Assembly: GCA_013399875.1 (NCBI GenBank)
Contig: VXAZ01003281.1
Location: 254,073 to 318,072, forward strand
From: Gymnorhina tibicen
Lineage: Eukaryota; Chordata; Aves; Passeriformes; Artamidae
Direction: 5' to 3'
Length of the DNA stretch: 64,000 nt
The position numbers and the translations under genes are program-made. A model generated the notes under the pieces. That model searched no databases. It saw only the letters and a program-made list of their open reading frames with translations, and was not told the origin of the DNA. Positions 33,901-48,600 of the stretch are shown here, in pieces (position 1 is the first letter of the stretch; each line of letters opens with the position of its first letter).

Positions 33901-36900
33901 AACAGGCAACCCCCCCCCCAATTTGTGTCCCAAGAAGTAGATTTATTCTGCCTTGGACATGCAAATGGTCTCACTAAAATAATGAAGAAAAGTGCCCCAC
34001 TGACCTAAAACTCTTCAGTGTTCCTGGATGTTAATCAGGTTGTTGTTATTCTCAATGTCAGAATAAAGTATTTCCCCCAAAATTTTGCATTTCAGTTCAT
34101 ACAGGGAGACCTGGATCTCTGGTCTCGTCTGTTGTCTCTCCTCTTCTTTAGCCTCTCGTGCTATCACCATGTGCCAAGACTGGTGATAGGATTTTCCACC
34201 CTCTTCCGTATTTTTTCTGTGCTTTCCTTATCCTGCTCCTTATTATTCACTTCCACTGTGCCCTGAAGTGGTAAATTACCCATGTACATGCACATCCCGT
34301 TGCCAGAGGCCTTCCCTATGCACCCCATGCACCCCAGGCATCCTGCCCTCTCCCTTTCTCCGTGCGACCTGCAGCCTTCAGGATCCATGTTGTGTCCATC
34401 ACAGTCCATTTGCTTGGAGCTAACTGGACTTTTTTTTTGAAGCATGTAAATTTTTTTTTCTTCTGGTAAAAAATAAACAATACTTAAAAGGATATAATAA
34501 ATTACTTTCTAAACAGATGGAACTGTGTTAACTGAGGGAGATTTGCTATCCTGCACCTCTGGGTCTGGCTCATTAAAGACCCAGGCTCAGCACCTCATGT
34601 TGCTTGATTCACAGAAATTCAGAAAGAATCTATCCATTAGGCCAAACAGAGACTTGAGGCTGCACATACCCAGGATTGTGCTCTGACCATCAGGGCAGAA
34701 AAGTAAGTGTGTTAAACCCTGTGGGAGGATTGCTAGTCTGGGTTGTTTGGGCTTTTTATCCTCTCTATTTTTAATTAAAGAATTGCACTTTAATATAAAG
34801 TTGGGAGTTTGTGCAAAGAGGCAAAACCCAGAAATCCTTACACAGATTGAGGCACAATTAAATTCTTTGAACTGCCTTCGTGTACAAGTATAATCATTGA
34901 AATGCTTGAAAAGTTGGGCCCTCACCACTTTGCAAAAACTGTATTTTCAGACTGTAACGTTAGACTGCCTACCTCAGAAACAAAATGCATGTCTTTGGGG
35001 AAAAGAATCCAAATTTTAACATAATGAAAGTATATAACTTCAGCATTCTGCAGCTTAGTGTTCAGTCTGTGAGATGTGAGTTTGCAATTGTACATGAAAC
35101 TCTGTCATTCTCATAACAAGACAGTGTTAAGGGCTGCCTTTGGCACAGCTGCACTGCTTAGAGGAAAGACAGAAGAGCCCATCTTGGGGCCAGAATTACA
35201 AGCACTATTTCACTTCAAATTTATAATGAAAGATGTGTTTCGGCGGCATGGCTCAGGTCTCCTGCAAACCATGGAGAAGGGGGACACCTGGTGGCTACGG
35301 GCCATTTGGACTTGTCAAGGATAACCTTTGGGTCTGCTGCTGAAAGCAGGGATGTATCTGGAAAGGATGAGGCCAACTGATGTTGCTTATGGAAACTGCC
35401 ACTGCTTAGGGGGACAACAACAGCGGGGCAGGACAAAGAAGCCCAATTTTTAAATGTATCTAAATTTTTATTAGCATTATGGCATGCCCCAGCCTTCTCC
35501 AGGACGTTGTTTGCTTTGTGTAGATAAACAATGCAGAAGAAAGTTTCTCATCCCAGACTTTCCAGTTAAGTGGGAAAGACACAAAGGATGAAGGGGAGGC
35601 CCTTTTCCCTGGTTAGCACACAAGGTACTAAAAGCTCAGAATACATAAGCAGCTTCCTCCCCACCACACACAATTTGTGGTAAACCCAGGAAATGAGCCA
35701 TTTCTCTTAAGTCACCATCCACAGCCTTAGCCACAAAGGCTCTCCTCCTGCTCCTCTTAGCTTTACCCTTTCAAGTCCACTCTGCACTTCAGAGGATCAT
35801 GTTGCAGAGGAAATGAAGCAATATGCTTTCTTTTCAGAGAACAGGAAGGGTCTCAGGCACCACAAAGAGAAGCCTTTAGAGAACAGAAGGATCATGAGCC
35901 CAGGGAAAATGATGGTTTCTGGAATGGTGATTATTCACTCCATAGAGAAGAGGTTGCTCTCTGTGTATGATGTAAATGTACTTAAGACAGTCCTACTTCA
36001 TCTGATTACAAACCACCTTGTTTTGGGTTACACAGAGCCTGGTGGAATATGGCTTTGCATCTCTTCCTTGGGATGCTTGTGAAGGAAATAGCCATCCCTC
36101 ACTTGCACTAACCATTATTCAGTGTGGTTGCCAGATCTTTCCTCTTCCAAGCTGTTGTGAACATTTTAGCTTCCCTATCAGAGTGAAAAAACCCACAAAG
36201 GGATCAGTATCTGCAGCCCACGCAAAGTGACAACTCCAACTCCATCAAGAGAGGGCAGACCAGGAGTCCCAGCGCTTGGCAGTGAGTCCATGCCCTGCCT
36301 CCCAGGCACTCTGCACACAAAAAAAAAGAAGAGAAGAGAAGTTTCTGCTGCAACCTTCAGGCCTGTTGGAAGTGGGAGGGGAGAGGGAAGTGCAAGAGAA
36401 TTGTTTTGAGAAATAGGAAAAGTCTCAAGGCAGCTGCAGCTGTTAGACGAAGTTCTTTGAGGTATCTTTTTGTTCCTCTATTTAAGCTTATTTGGGGTTT
36501 TGGTTCCTGGAAAGAACTGATGTGTTCTTGCTTTAATTCACACTTGTTCAGCATTTTAAAGCCTCTCCCCAACTAAAACAAACAAACAAACAAACAAACA
36601 CCCCAAACAAACTAACGAAACCTCTTGAAAAGCAAGTGCTGAACTTTACCCAGCTTTTCACCATTTCCATGAAAAGAGGATTTCCAGAGGTTTTCCAGAC
36701 TTACCACGAGGGGGAGGCAGCTGAAAAATTATGAGACATCTGTCCTAAAAACTCATTTTTTAATGAAAAAACACTGGGACATCCACAAAAAGAGTGCAAG
36801 CAAATCTGTTTTCAGCCTTAGGGAAAATATTAACCTTTTAATGTCTATTATCAATTCATATCCTTTTAAGTAAAGTTTATTTTTTTAAAATCTTATTAAC

Positions 36901-37984
36901 TGCAGTTAGAATAAAACTCAGCATTTCCTAGAGGAAGGATATGTGCTAATGGAAACGATGCTCTTGCTTTTATATATAGAGTGAAATAATAGAAATTGTT
37001 TCTCCAGGACTTAAATCAGCACACAAACACACACTGCATGATTCATATGAAATAGATTTTAAAAATCTTTCTAAATTTCATGTGTCTTATAATTCACATT
37101 GAATTACAAAATTCATACTTGTGCTGAAAAAGCAGCTGTTTTCTCTTTCTCATAGAATGTTCTACACACTCCAAATCCATTCCTCAAACTAATTAATTTC
37201 TTGTGGGTCTGAAACAGAATTTTTAAGGACATAACTATCAAAACCTGAGAACATGAGAAGTCTTAAAGTGATAACTAAGGTCACCAAAAACCTTCCACTG
37301 TCCACAGCATGACCAGACAAGGCAGAGAAGAAAGCCATATGAGGCAGATAAAGGTCAGGTCTCCAGCAGATCAGTGGTAGATCCAAAATACAAGGGACTG
37401 GTAATGTGTCTCTTGGATGATTTTTCTTGTTGAAGTGATGAAAATAAAAGGTTTCTCTCTCCATTTCTCTGATGACTGTACTTCAGCAGCCATGGAGAAT
37501 TTGAAGTCCAAGGTCAACGTGAGCAGAGAGCTATGAAAAGCAGCTGGGGACCTCTTTGGGAACACTAATTATGAGCCTATGAGAAATGGTCTTTTCCCCT
37601 GTGTGAGACATGAATCTATCAAAGATTGGCATTCAATAGCAAGTCTTCAGAATAGGCCACCTTTGAAAGGTTAATGAATAACCTCGAAAGAAGCCCTTAT
37701 AAAGTCTTAAAACATGCACAAGATACTAGCCAAGGGCTTAATAAAATACACAAGCCCCACATGCAAAAAAACAGGCAAAACAAACAGAAACCTATGGCAA
37801 CTCCAAACATAACAAGATGGACCTCATAAGGAGGAATTAACAGCAAATCTCTCAATAACTTGCCTTTTGTGGCCAGAGGTCTGCTATCTCCCCAGGGTAC
37901 AGAGCACAGAGAAACCAAATTAATCTGTGGTTATCTGATGTCTCTAGTGAGATTCACTTCGTTGCACGTCAGAGCTCAGTGGGT
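30951..37984. other. Intergenic, no gene seen
   Basis: AT-rich sequence with short chance open frames. Low-complexity spots are a C run at 33911-33919, T runs at 33327-33336 and 34432-34460 (broken), a gaagagaag-type run near 36327-36342 and the AAAC repeat listed separately. Nothing else is recognisable. Confidence 0.45.
36575..36600. repeat. (AAAC)n microsatellite
   Basis: Six perfect tandem units of AAAC followed by an interrupted continuation (ccccaaacaaactaac). Confidence 0.9.
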
Positions 37985-38105
37985 AGCTGAAGTCCAGGAC
38001 CGGGAGTCAGAAAGTCTGCATTTGGTTCCCAGCTCTGCCACAGGCTTGCTGTGTAGCACTGCTCTACTTACTCAGCCTTTGTTTGCCTCAGTTTCCATGG
38101 CATAA
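37985..38105 (+). repeat. MIR-type SINE remnant
   Basis: The order 'gggagtcagaaagtctgc', 'ggttcccagctctgccac', 'gcttgctgtgtagc', 'ttgcctcagtttcc' matches the MIR core and 3' part. MIR is an ancient tRNA-derived SINE present as sparse old copies in amniotes including birds. It is strongly diverged and inactive. Confidence 0.7.
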
Positions 38106-41100
38106 AGAGCCAGGGATTGCAACAGTGCTGCTGCACAGGGCAATGCTGCAAAACCCGGAGCAGGGCTGCTCGCACACCCGCCACGTCAAGGGGGGTAACC
38201 ACTGTCAAAATGCTAGTTTCTAGATGTTCATCATCACATATTTTTGAGTTTCTAGGATTCCTGGCATGGAAGGATGGCTTTCAGACCAGCCTCCCTCTAT
38301 GGACAGTGGATTAAGTGATTGCTGGAAGATGTGGCATTTCTTAATTGCAGGAGGTTAGTGTGCCCAGATGTTGAGCAGTGTGGTGAGGGGAGACCACACA
38401 GCAGTACCATGTCCCGGGAGCCCGAGGCCACATTGCACAGCACAGCACTAACAAGGCTGGAGAGGGGCTGTGGTCCCTCAGAACCCTGCTGAGCTGCTGG
38501 ACTCTGCTTTTCCAGATGTTAGTGACCATGAGTTGCTCAAGCTGTAGCTGTAGGGGCAGTCTGCTGAGCCACAGAGAACTGGAACCATATCATATGGCAG
38601 TGATGATAGGGAACAACCATGGATCCTTTGTAATATGTCAGCACCAAAAAGGTGTCTTCATCCCCACGTTTACATGACACCATCTGCAGCACAGCCAACC
38701 CAAGCCAATGCACATTTTTGGCCTCCTGTGATCCCTGCAGTTTACAGATGGTGTCATAGCCTGGGGAAAACTCTATCTCATAGAAAAGAAATCTTGGAAG
38801 GAATTCTGAGACCCTGGTGCAGATCTATAATGCCACTTGGCAAGCTCTCATCCCATTATGCGCAGTCATTTCCATATTACCATGAAGCAGGAATCCTGCA
38901 TCCACCCTGGTTTCTGATGGAGGTGTATCTAACCACAGAGACAGGAATTTGCAGGAAGCCTGTGGGAAAAGAGGGCTGCATCCAAAGGCAACGGGAATGC
39001 ACTTGGCATGTAGGAACATGGGATAACAGTGAGCTAGATCCTGGCACAGCACTGGGATTTAGCCCAATGCATATTCACTACACGTGGAAGAAAGTCAATG
39101 GAGCCTCTCCAGTGCCAGGAGATCAAGCAACCAGCCTGCAAAAATGACTGCCACAAATGGAAATATCTGAATTAAAAACTAAATCCATTTTAAAAGAGAA
39201 CAATTAATATTATTGCAAATTCAATCCTTCCCAGCCTAGAAATGTCACTAATAAAGCTGCCTGTGTGAGGTGTGATTCAAATAGGTTCCCTTATCAGTCT
39301 CACTCTTTATTTGCTTTAAGAGTTGAATCATTATCATCATAAAAAGGTTTGTGTTAGAAGAGGCTCTTGTGTTAGAAGAGGCATCTAGTTCCAACAGACT
39401 TCCATTAGAAGGTGTCTTGATGTCATGAATTATGAATTATATTATTAATCTTGTTGTTACAATCCCCACAGAAGAAAGTAACCAGGACATCACGTCTTAC
39501 CTGGGATCTGTGGTCAAAACAAGTACTGTGAAGCCCAAGAGCCCACCTCTGAAGAGGCTGGGTGTACTGGTTATAGCAGCTGCAGGAGGCTCCATGATGA
39601 CAAACCAAAATGACAGGGGCCAAGGCAACAGGAGTTGATGTCCCCTTCCTAGACAGGGAACTAAAATGTATGGGCCAAACAATCTATGCTTACTTTGAAA
39701 TAAGATTAAATCAGCCAGGCAGGAGGTGGAATGGCTGTAGCAGAGATGCATTTCTTCATTACAGACCAAATATGGAAAGGTCAGTGGATGCTACAGCCAC
39801 TTTGGAGCATCACAGGAACATCATCCTGATTCCTCTAGGCATTTCTCTCTGCCCGATCCACAGTTTGTACCTCCAGGGTCTTTACTTCCTACTAAGCCTT
39901 AGAGGAGGGGTTAAAGGAAGCCAGTGAGTAACTCATTTACAACATTTGCCTCATCATCCTCAACATAGGACTTGTACACAGACCTTACCTGGTTCAAAGC
40001 ACTTCAAGTTTCTATAGCTTTGAGACTTACATTCTCTCATGGGAATATAAATTGAGGCTTGAATTTGTCCCTTTGGAAAAAAAAAAGAATGAGTGAAGTA
40101 ACTTCAGACAGTTTTCTTGCATTTAAATAGACAAAATTACTTGCAATGATTAATAATTGTTAAAGTAGGCAGTGGTTATATGGACTGTAATCCAACAACT
40201 TGTGCCACAGGAACTGCTTTCTTTTTCTTAAAACATCAGCCACACCTTAGTTTCTATTATCCATTAGACCCTCTTTTTACCCTCTTGCATTTTTTACATA
40301 AGCTGTCATAGAAGCTGCCTGGGGCCATTGCTTTCACAAAGTCATTTTTAGCTGTTTCTATATTTCAGATGAAAATGTAATTTACATTTTACTTCTAGGA
40401 ATACAACACGACAAGTATAAGAGTACGATAAGACAAGACAATACAGTAAGACAATAGGAATTCAATAATACAAGATAAGGAGACTGGGAAGCTAGAAGTG
40501 ACTGAAATTTATTAATAACTTGTCTGGGTCATGACCCAGCAGAAAAGATCTCAAAGACCACAGGAATCTTCATAAATTGTTCTGTATGCATAATGGAGCT
40601 CTGCACAGGGGACAATTCCCATAAATGACTTTGGCAGCTGCGGATCGGTCCTCCAGCCTTCAGGGCTTTCTCTGTTGTGTGCCCTTTGCAGGTCTGTTTT
40701 CCACTGTTTGATTTCATGTTTTTGAAGTTGTTTGAAATTTGCATCCACAAAATCATTACAAGAGAATTGTATCAAGATGTGTTTTAATAGATTTTATTTT
40801 TCCAGGCAGTCTTTCTATCCACCTCCCAAGTCCCAGAATTGTACTGAATACATAAATAAGAAACAGGGTTGTGAAATCACCTTCAATGTGATGCAGCCCA
40901 GGCCAAGGCTCAAAAGACTGTGTTGTTGTCAGAAGGAAATGTAAAACCTGATTCCTGATGCCCTCGCTGTGGTGTGGGCAGTGAGCCAGTCTGAGCACAA
41001 CCCTGTCACTGCATCTTACAGTCTCTCTTCAGAGTGGTACTGCTTTTGATCTGCTTCCTGTAGGTCTTGAGAGCTCTGAACAAAAGCCAATTTTACCAAT

Positions 41101-44100
41101 TTTTTTCATGGAAAAAGGTCAGTATTTTAATTGTGGTAAAGATAAAGACAACAGCGTGAAAAAAAAAAAATCTGTGTTCTCTTAAATTATACCTGTAATA
41201 CATAGCCAAAAAAAATTCCACAGCATCTCACAGGCTGCAATGAAATTGCCACCAGAAGAAAATTGCCCCTAATATGACCATGTTGCAGACACTTCTAAAC
41301 TTTGAACAATTTTGGCTCTGAGTTTTTCTGTTTCAGTTCTGAATTTTACTGTTTCAGATAGAGTCAAGAAGTATCATGTGGCACATGCAAAGCAGGTGCT
41401 CACCTGAAACAGTAATTGTAAGACTTAGAGCAAATGGCTTCTGACTAAGAGAAAGGCTAAAATCTCAGCATAAACTTTCTCCAGGTACTTATAAAATATT
41501 TATATCACCACTTGGAAAGAAACCTAATTACATGTGCCTAGCATGATGGTGCTTGTACTTATGGCTCTGGTGCAACATAGATCATGATAAAATACAATGA
41601 TAATATAATAATAATAGCTACAAGGTGGAATTAGCCTCCACACAAACACCTAGCACTCTTGTAACTGGGATAGCACTTGTGCCTAATAAACAGCAGCTGA
41701 GACTGTCCAGCCTCTGGGAGTTTGAATGTTGCAAAGCCATTCAAATCCAGCAAGAAAACCACTGTGTTTTGGCCAACCAAAGAGCATTCTGGTTTGGGGC
41801 AAATTAAAACAAGACATTGGTCTACATGGGGAGTCCATACAAAGTTTATTGCAGGAAGGTGCAGATGCTCAGTGAGCCTGGCACTGGCTTGCATAGTACA
41901 GGGAGAGCCTCAGACATACCCGTCCTGATCAGCCTACAGAGAGAGCAGAGCAGTACCAAGGGAGACTTGGGTTGCGTGGGGACTAGAGGAGCACAAACAG
42001 GCTGAAACCTTATGGTATATAATGCAAAGCTATACATCTTGGGGATTAAGAGTATTTGACAGAAAACATGGGATTGTGATTTGAGAATAGAAGAGGAGAA
42101 TGACTGACATGTATTACAGCTGCTACAGTGAGCCAGCCAGGCATACACATGCATACAGAAGGACAAATATTTCTGTGAGTACAGAGTAGAACTGATATTC
42201 CAGGTTTTAGTAAGTACAGGTAAAGGATTTTTGTTTGGAGGAATTTGCTATGCATTTTTCTTACATATCCATTTTCATTAAAGTTGATTTTACAGCTAGA
42301 GGAGCTACAAAGGAAATAGGCAACAGGAACGACTGCCTTACAAGACAATATTAGAAGCATCTGGCTTAGCCTGGAGCAAACACCCATGGAGAAAAACTAT
42401 GATTACTCCCTATAAACACAGAGAAGTGGAAAAGCTCATTCAAGAGCACATGGGCACAGGCTGGCAATGAAGTTTAGGCTGGAAGATTACAAAAGGGTTC
42501 CTAATGGAGAAAGTCAGCAGTATATTCCAGTAGGAAGGGGAAAAGCATCAAACCAAACTTATTTCTAGGACAGTGCTTGTTAAAGACCTCTGAACCTTCA
42601 GTTTTACTGCAGTGGCAAAGGACTTGAATTTAAAGTTGGATTACTTCACAGACCTAGACACTGGACAGTCCTGGCTGTGCACAGTCTTATCAAAGGAAGC
42701 ACCCGGACCCTTCGCTGGCACCTAAAATTAACTGGGATGCCAAAATTGGGGTTTGCACCTCCTAAACTCTTTCAGAGGTGCCAGCTCTGGTGTGGGACCA
42801 CCAGACAGCAGATTCAGCCACCTCTACACACACAATAACAATTCTGCTTTCCTTCAGGTGACAAGGGCAGGGGTGTTGCTCTCTCATGTGTTACATCTCA
42901 GCAACAAAAACATTTGTCTGGGAAGCACAATATCAGGACCTGGTGGGAACTCACCCTGTTCCATGTTCAGTGGGGAATAAGTAAAACAAGAGGAGGTCAG
43001 AAATCTCTGGGCAGATGGAACCGTCCCTGCTGTCCCTGCTCCTGCCCCTGCTCTGTAATGTTACCAGGCATTGGATAAAATATGAGAACAACTCTGGAGG
43101 TAGGGAGGAGAGTCCAGGCCACTTCCTTCCCAGCTAAATGCCCTCTGCTCTGAACTAAAAGGTCCTGTTTGTGCTCTTCCTCTCCTGCAAGGAATGCTGA
43201 ATTTTTTCCTGCAGTTTTCCCAAGAGCAGTGCACCCTGCACAGTCCAGAACAGTCTAGACCTGGCCACTAAAAAGCTGCTGTTTGAAGGGAGCCATGGTT
43301 TTGAATGGTGGACGATGTTGTAATCACCAAGGTATGGGAGGAGAACCAGCCCTAGCTGCAGGTATAGCCTTAGGCTACTCCAATTTGCTGGATCACAAAG
43401 CTGTAAACAGCTTTCTTCAGGGTTGTAAGCCTCTGGCCCAGTGCTTACAAAAATCAAACAAACCTTGCCTTTGCCTAATCTTAAATATCCAGCTTAAACT
43501 GAGGTACTTTCCCTTTTAGACAATTTTCCAGTATTTAACCTAAGGAAGCAATAAGAGAACCAACAAAACTTCCCCAATAAAATAAGGTTCATCTCGTTTT
43601 TCTACCCAGCTTTAACCTCTGGGAACTGACTGCAATGACCATCTCTAAAGTCTTTCTGCTTCTCAGCTCTATACGCTCCCAACTCCCACTTAACTGAACA
43701 AAATGTGAAAAACATCCCTCTTCTTTTCCTCCCGAAATACTACAGGTTTTTGGACAAACACTTCTGATATGTGAAAACAGTGGTACATACGAAATGATGA
43801 GCTAAATAAATCATAAACTGGGAAGACAAGACCACGAAGAAACATTTGTCATACTTCATGATACTTTTATTTTTAAAACTGACAAGCAGAGCAGGCAACA
43901 CAGCTCCCAACACATGAAAGGAAAGGACATGCTGTAACATTTAACTTCAAACAACAGAACACAAATAGACTATTGCTCGGCATAATTGTTTAAGCCAGTG
44001 TTTCCAAACTATTAGAGTAATGGGACCACCATTAATGCTAAGACCCTCTTGTGGACCACCATGTACCCTGTATCATCAAACTTTTAATTGAAAACACAAC

Positions 44101-45504
44101 ATAAAGCTGTTCAGCTTGGTTCTGCAGCCCAGCTGTGGACCACTTACCATAAGATTGTGGACCACCAGTGGTCTGCAAACCACAATTTGGTAATTATCGG
44201 TCCAACTGACTCAAGACCAGGCATGTGCCAGAAAAAGCCATGGAGGGGTACTAATGTCATTACAAAGATATTACGCATAACTAACCATATGGATACAGAG
44301 CTCTTTCTACCACCTGCAGCCTTCCATGTGGGAACACTATTCCGTGTCCTGATTGTCTTCTTGCTAATGTCTCCCATACAGTGTATTTTTTGCAGGATAT
44401 CCTGGGACTTGTTTATATGTATGAGCTTTGTGCCACAGCCAGTAGTTACAATTAAAGTATAATTATAAGTGGTAGGGAAGGGAGGAAAACTTGGCTACCA
44501 GTAAATTTCACAATCAATGGTTCTCCTGCTACTCATAAAAAAGTTTAATTACTCCCCTTCTTGTTTGCTTCATTGTTTAACTAGTTATGGGCCGGGCTGC
44601 TTTTTCAAAGTCTCTGAGTCTTGTGAGTCTGTATTTTAAGGCCTGGTTCTCCTCCTCACTTAGAGGAGGTGGAGCAGTGCAAACCAGAGATCTCTAGCCA
44701 CAAATGACTACTTCGAGTCTTGCCCAAATACAGTTTTCTTATATGTTTTGGGCATCCTTGAATTCTTGGTTTATGTTTTTAGGTTCATCCAAACTCTAAT
44801 TACACACTGATCTTTGAATAGCAGATACTTGTTTAACCTGCTGTAATACATGTACACACATGTACTCACATACACAGAGGGCTTATCTGCAGGACACAGT
44901 GAGGTGCTGTGCGGAAATGCCTTAACTATCTATAGATGACCTTGCTGAGAACTACACAGCACTGCACAGAGCCATGCTCAGAAGCCCAGTGCACCTTAAA
45001 AGCTAACCTTTTCATTCAGGGTGTAGGTGGAAACCACAAGGTAGAGAAGCCCAAGTTGTCTCTAAACAAGTTTACTCAGTTAGTACAAATAGTTAGCCGT
45101 GACCCCATGAAGCAGTGTAGGCATATTGTAAGGGACATATTCTTTAATACTAACACACTTGAGGCTTCCATGGTGCCTTTGGAAGGGATCTCTCCTTCTG
45201 TCCTTACTCTCTCATGGACAGGTAAATAAATGCCAGGGAAGTCCCCAAGGCAGCAACAGGCTTAGATTATGCAAAGACCAAAGAGGCAAGAAAGGAGGAT
45301 TTCAAGCTGCCAGAAGGAGTAAGTGGGCCTCCTTGGAGCTCCTTGACCATCCCTAAGGTGAAGCCTTGCAAATGCATTTAAAAGCTCAGAAGAAATTGTA
45401 CATGAAATTCATCTTTGGCACTTTCCAATTCAGACTAGACAAGGCTCTTTGGACGGCATTTGTGGCTGCTTGGGAAGCAAACGGCACGTTATCGTTTGGA
45501 TACA
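38106..45504. other. Intergenic, no gene seen
   Basis: Chance open frames, the longest + 38635-39147 (170 codons), without paired splice signals or recognisable motifs. A 14-bp direct repeat gtgttagaagaggc occurs at 39351-39364 and 39369-39382. A degenerate acaagata-rich stretch lies at 40400-40480 after a 9-bp inverted repeat (40372-40390). Confidence 0.4.
40372..40390. repeat. 9-bp inverted repeat
   Basis: aaaatgtaa and ttacatttt separated by one base, directly left of a degenerate acaaga-type repeat (about 40400-40480). No function is apparent. Confidence 0.6.
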
Positions 45505-45615
45505 GAAAGGTTGGGTCAGTTGCTCTAAATTGCACAGAAAATCAGTGGCAGGGCCAAAAACTGAGGCAAGGAGTGATGATTACATGTTCTGTTCTCTTGA
45601 CCCTATGCCTCCATC
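45505..45615 (-). repeat. MIR-type SINE remnant, minus orientation
   Basis: The + strand order 'ggtcagttgctctaaattgc', 'acagaaaatcagtggcaggg', 'ccaaaaactgaggca' and 'tgttctcttgaccctatgcc' is the reverse complement of the MIR core (cagctagtcagtggcagagc and following). It is strongly diverged. It lies within a chance open frame at 45366-45890. Confidence 0.6.
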
Positions 45616-48600
45616 CCAGTGCTGCAAAGGGCATCTCACTTAGGCAAACGCAGAGAGGGAGGGAGAAAGGAAGAGTAAGATTAAAAACTCTGGAAAAGAG
45701 ATTGCAGAGAGGAAGATGCTGCATACCACCCTTAAAAAACTGTTTGACACATGGAAACAGCAGCAGTACTCCCAGGCCAAGCCTGCGGAGACAAACTTCT
45801 CTCTTGTGCAACATTAGTGAAGGAAAAAGACTAAGTTATTTCAAGAATGGATTTGAGCCAATAAACCAACCCATTTTTGCTGTGTTGTAGCAGAAATTTT
45901 TCTTATTCTTCTTTATCTTTGACCTTTTATTGGGGAAAAAAATAGAGCTGTACTCTGGTAAGAGAAATATATCAGTAGCACGTGGCTTCATGAAATAGAA
46001 GAGCCGTAGATGTTTTTTATTCAAGGAGGATCTTGTAGATATGCTTGATTTACACAAACACTATGCTGATGCTAATGCTTGCCCATGACACTCCACACGA
46101 TGTGCTGTTCCAACACTGCTCAGCCTCTGTGTCTGAGAAATGCATGTGACAGCTAATGAAACAATCCTAAGTCCCTCCAGGGGAAAAGAAAAAAATTCTC
46201 TTTTTTTGCTTCCAGTGCTTCAAAGCATGTGTGAACCCAGTGATGCTCAGAGGCACTCACAGCCCCACTCCCATGCTCGGGGCCAGCCTGCAGGAAGCTG
46301 CTGGTGCAGCCACTGAGCTTTGTTACACGCATGGCACAGCACAGGAGTGTGGTGAGGAGTGCTCACCGCACACCAGCTCCCACAGCTGGGCTGGCACACC
46401 TCCACTGGCGCGCTGAAGGCAAGGCAGCTCAGCTTCCAGGGAGGTGATGGCTCCGTGTCCTGCAGCCTTGCAGCTCTCCGACAGGAGAGAGCCATCTCTT
46501 ATCTTCTTGACAGGACTGTATGTATGAACAAGCATTTATACTTTTTTTTTTCATTTTTTTCACAGATTGTTTTTGGAATCTGGGAGCTTATGGGTCTGAA
46601 ATAACACAAAGTCTGTTTTACTCATGATACCTCAGGTCCTGCTTGGAGGAAGTATAGAAAGCAGATCAGACCTAGTCTCATTTTATTTCATCCTGGAAGC
46701 TCCTTCAGGAATTCATAAAGCCTGTGAAAACCCAAAAACAAACAGAGAAAGGAAAGAGAAAAACCCACAAAGAAATCCAGCTTTATTTGGGTTCCCCCTG
46801 AACAAGTTTGTCAACTGCACAGCACTGCTCACTGAGATGATATTTCCTCTGTTATCTTATGGCTCACTGAGCTACATAAACTGTTTGACAGTCTCTAGGG
46901 TCCTAAGTGGTGCATATTTCATTTACCTCTATCCCTTTGCATTCTTCTCCTTATTTACTCTTCCCAACTCCCTTCCACCTCTGACTATGCCCATTGTGAC
47001 CTCTCAGATAGGGAGATTTACAGACTAGTTTTTTTGCTGTTTCAGGGCACGTTTTGGGTGCATGTTTCTTTCTTCCAACTTGTCCCAGCAGCTGATTTGG
47101 TGTATGGTAGGATCTCCCCACCCTTTCTTCCCCACAAACAGTTCCTCTGAGGCCTGCCACAGATTTTCACAGTAGAAGCAATGGATTGAAATCCCAAGTT
47201 CCACTTAGTTTTTGCTCCACCAGAGACCTTAAAAGGAACTCTTATTTTAAAGTCCCTCTGTGGGACTTACTGACCACATCAGAGTAGACTTGATCTTCAG
47301 ATACATCTCCTGTCCCTAACACTAGGAGGTTAAAACACTTTGCTGATGTATTGCCTTGCCTACCCTGACCTCCTCCTGTGTATTAAATTGCATAAATGTC
47401 CTTGAACCCATGTGTCCAAGAAGTGCTGCAGCTGAAGGACCACGTCAGGGAGCCAACATCTCTTGGACTGAGCCCACCAAACAAAGCTGTGGGCAGCAGC
47501 CCCAGGGCACTGGACCCCAGGCTGCCCCCAATACCCCATTGTCCTCACCTTGGGTCTGTGGCAGTCCAAGGCAGCAGGGAGGACTTTGACCAAGGACCCA
47601 GCACTCCATGTCTTTCCCAGAACTAGCAATAGTGGCCTGCCTCTCCATGCCAGGCAGAAAAGTTCAGCAGCCCCTGATACTGCCAAGGTGGCTTGGTCAG
47701 CAGTCAGGGACTCTGACAACAGCCACAATTCAACCCCTGCAGCTGCTGTGGTTAAACCATCTTCTTAATTACACAGGAAAATGTGCTTGAAATCATGATT
47801 TTCATTGGTTCAGTTCACCTTGCCTGAAAACAGAGTGAACTGGGCAAAAGGAAATCATAGTTCAGAGCCAATTTTGCCTATCTGCACCAGCCTTATCAGG
47901 ATGTGGGGACATTTGGTGACTGGGAACCAAAGGTTTTTTCTGAAACAGAGACATTTCTTAAACCACACAGATTTTTTTCACAGTTTTTTGTGGTTCATAT
48001 CAGTTGCTGCTTTTTTACCCCACTCTCTAAGAAGCTACCTCCACTGATACCTGCAAGCACTGTTTAGCAAGCACTGGAGGTTTCTCTATCATATGCACAA
48101 ATGATTTTTTTTTTAAATTTGTCGTAGGTAGCTATGTCCAGAAATTTGGAACCAAGAACAAACTCTGAGACAGATCAACTTGCAACTATTACAAAAATTG
48201 CCCTTGCTGTGCAATGATGTTTAAAGCATACAAATGAATCTTTGCAAATGTAGGATACATTACTTCAGCAGCTGTGCTTTTGAAGACATTGTGGACTTCT
48301 TACTGCAAGAAGACTGAAAATTACTTTCATCATACTGTTTGGAAAAAATAGACAAACCTCAGGGATTACTAATGATGTATAAATAAACCAAAGTTAACAT
48401 TCTGGGGAAGCAGTAAACAGCAGCAGTGCTTGAGATCCAATGTGGTGACCCAGGTAACGATACTGATCAATGCCTTCCTGGAGGAGGAAAAATTAGGGAG
48501 TGTAGAACTAGAGACACCATTCAGTTTAAAATCAATAGAGCTTTAAGCTAAACAGAAGGAAACAACCTCATAAGGTTGTAAAGGGGCATTTTGTTCACCC

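Noticed and set aside
38635..39147. 170-codon open frame
   Set aside because: No recognisable domain, no splice signals at its ends, and no supporting start context; long chance frames are expected in 64 kb of six frames.
41825..41900. Possible further LTR around a minus-strand AATAAA
   Set aside because: I could not find TG..CA ends with matching target duplications.
45366..45890. 174-codon open frame
   Set aside because: It overlaps a MIR-type SINE remnant and has no recognisable protein features.
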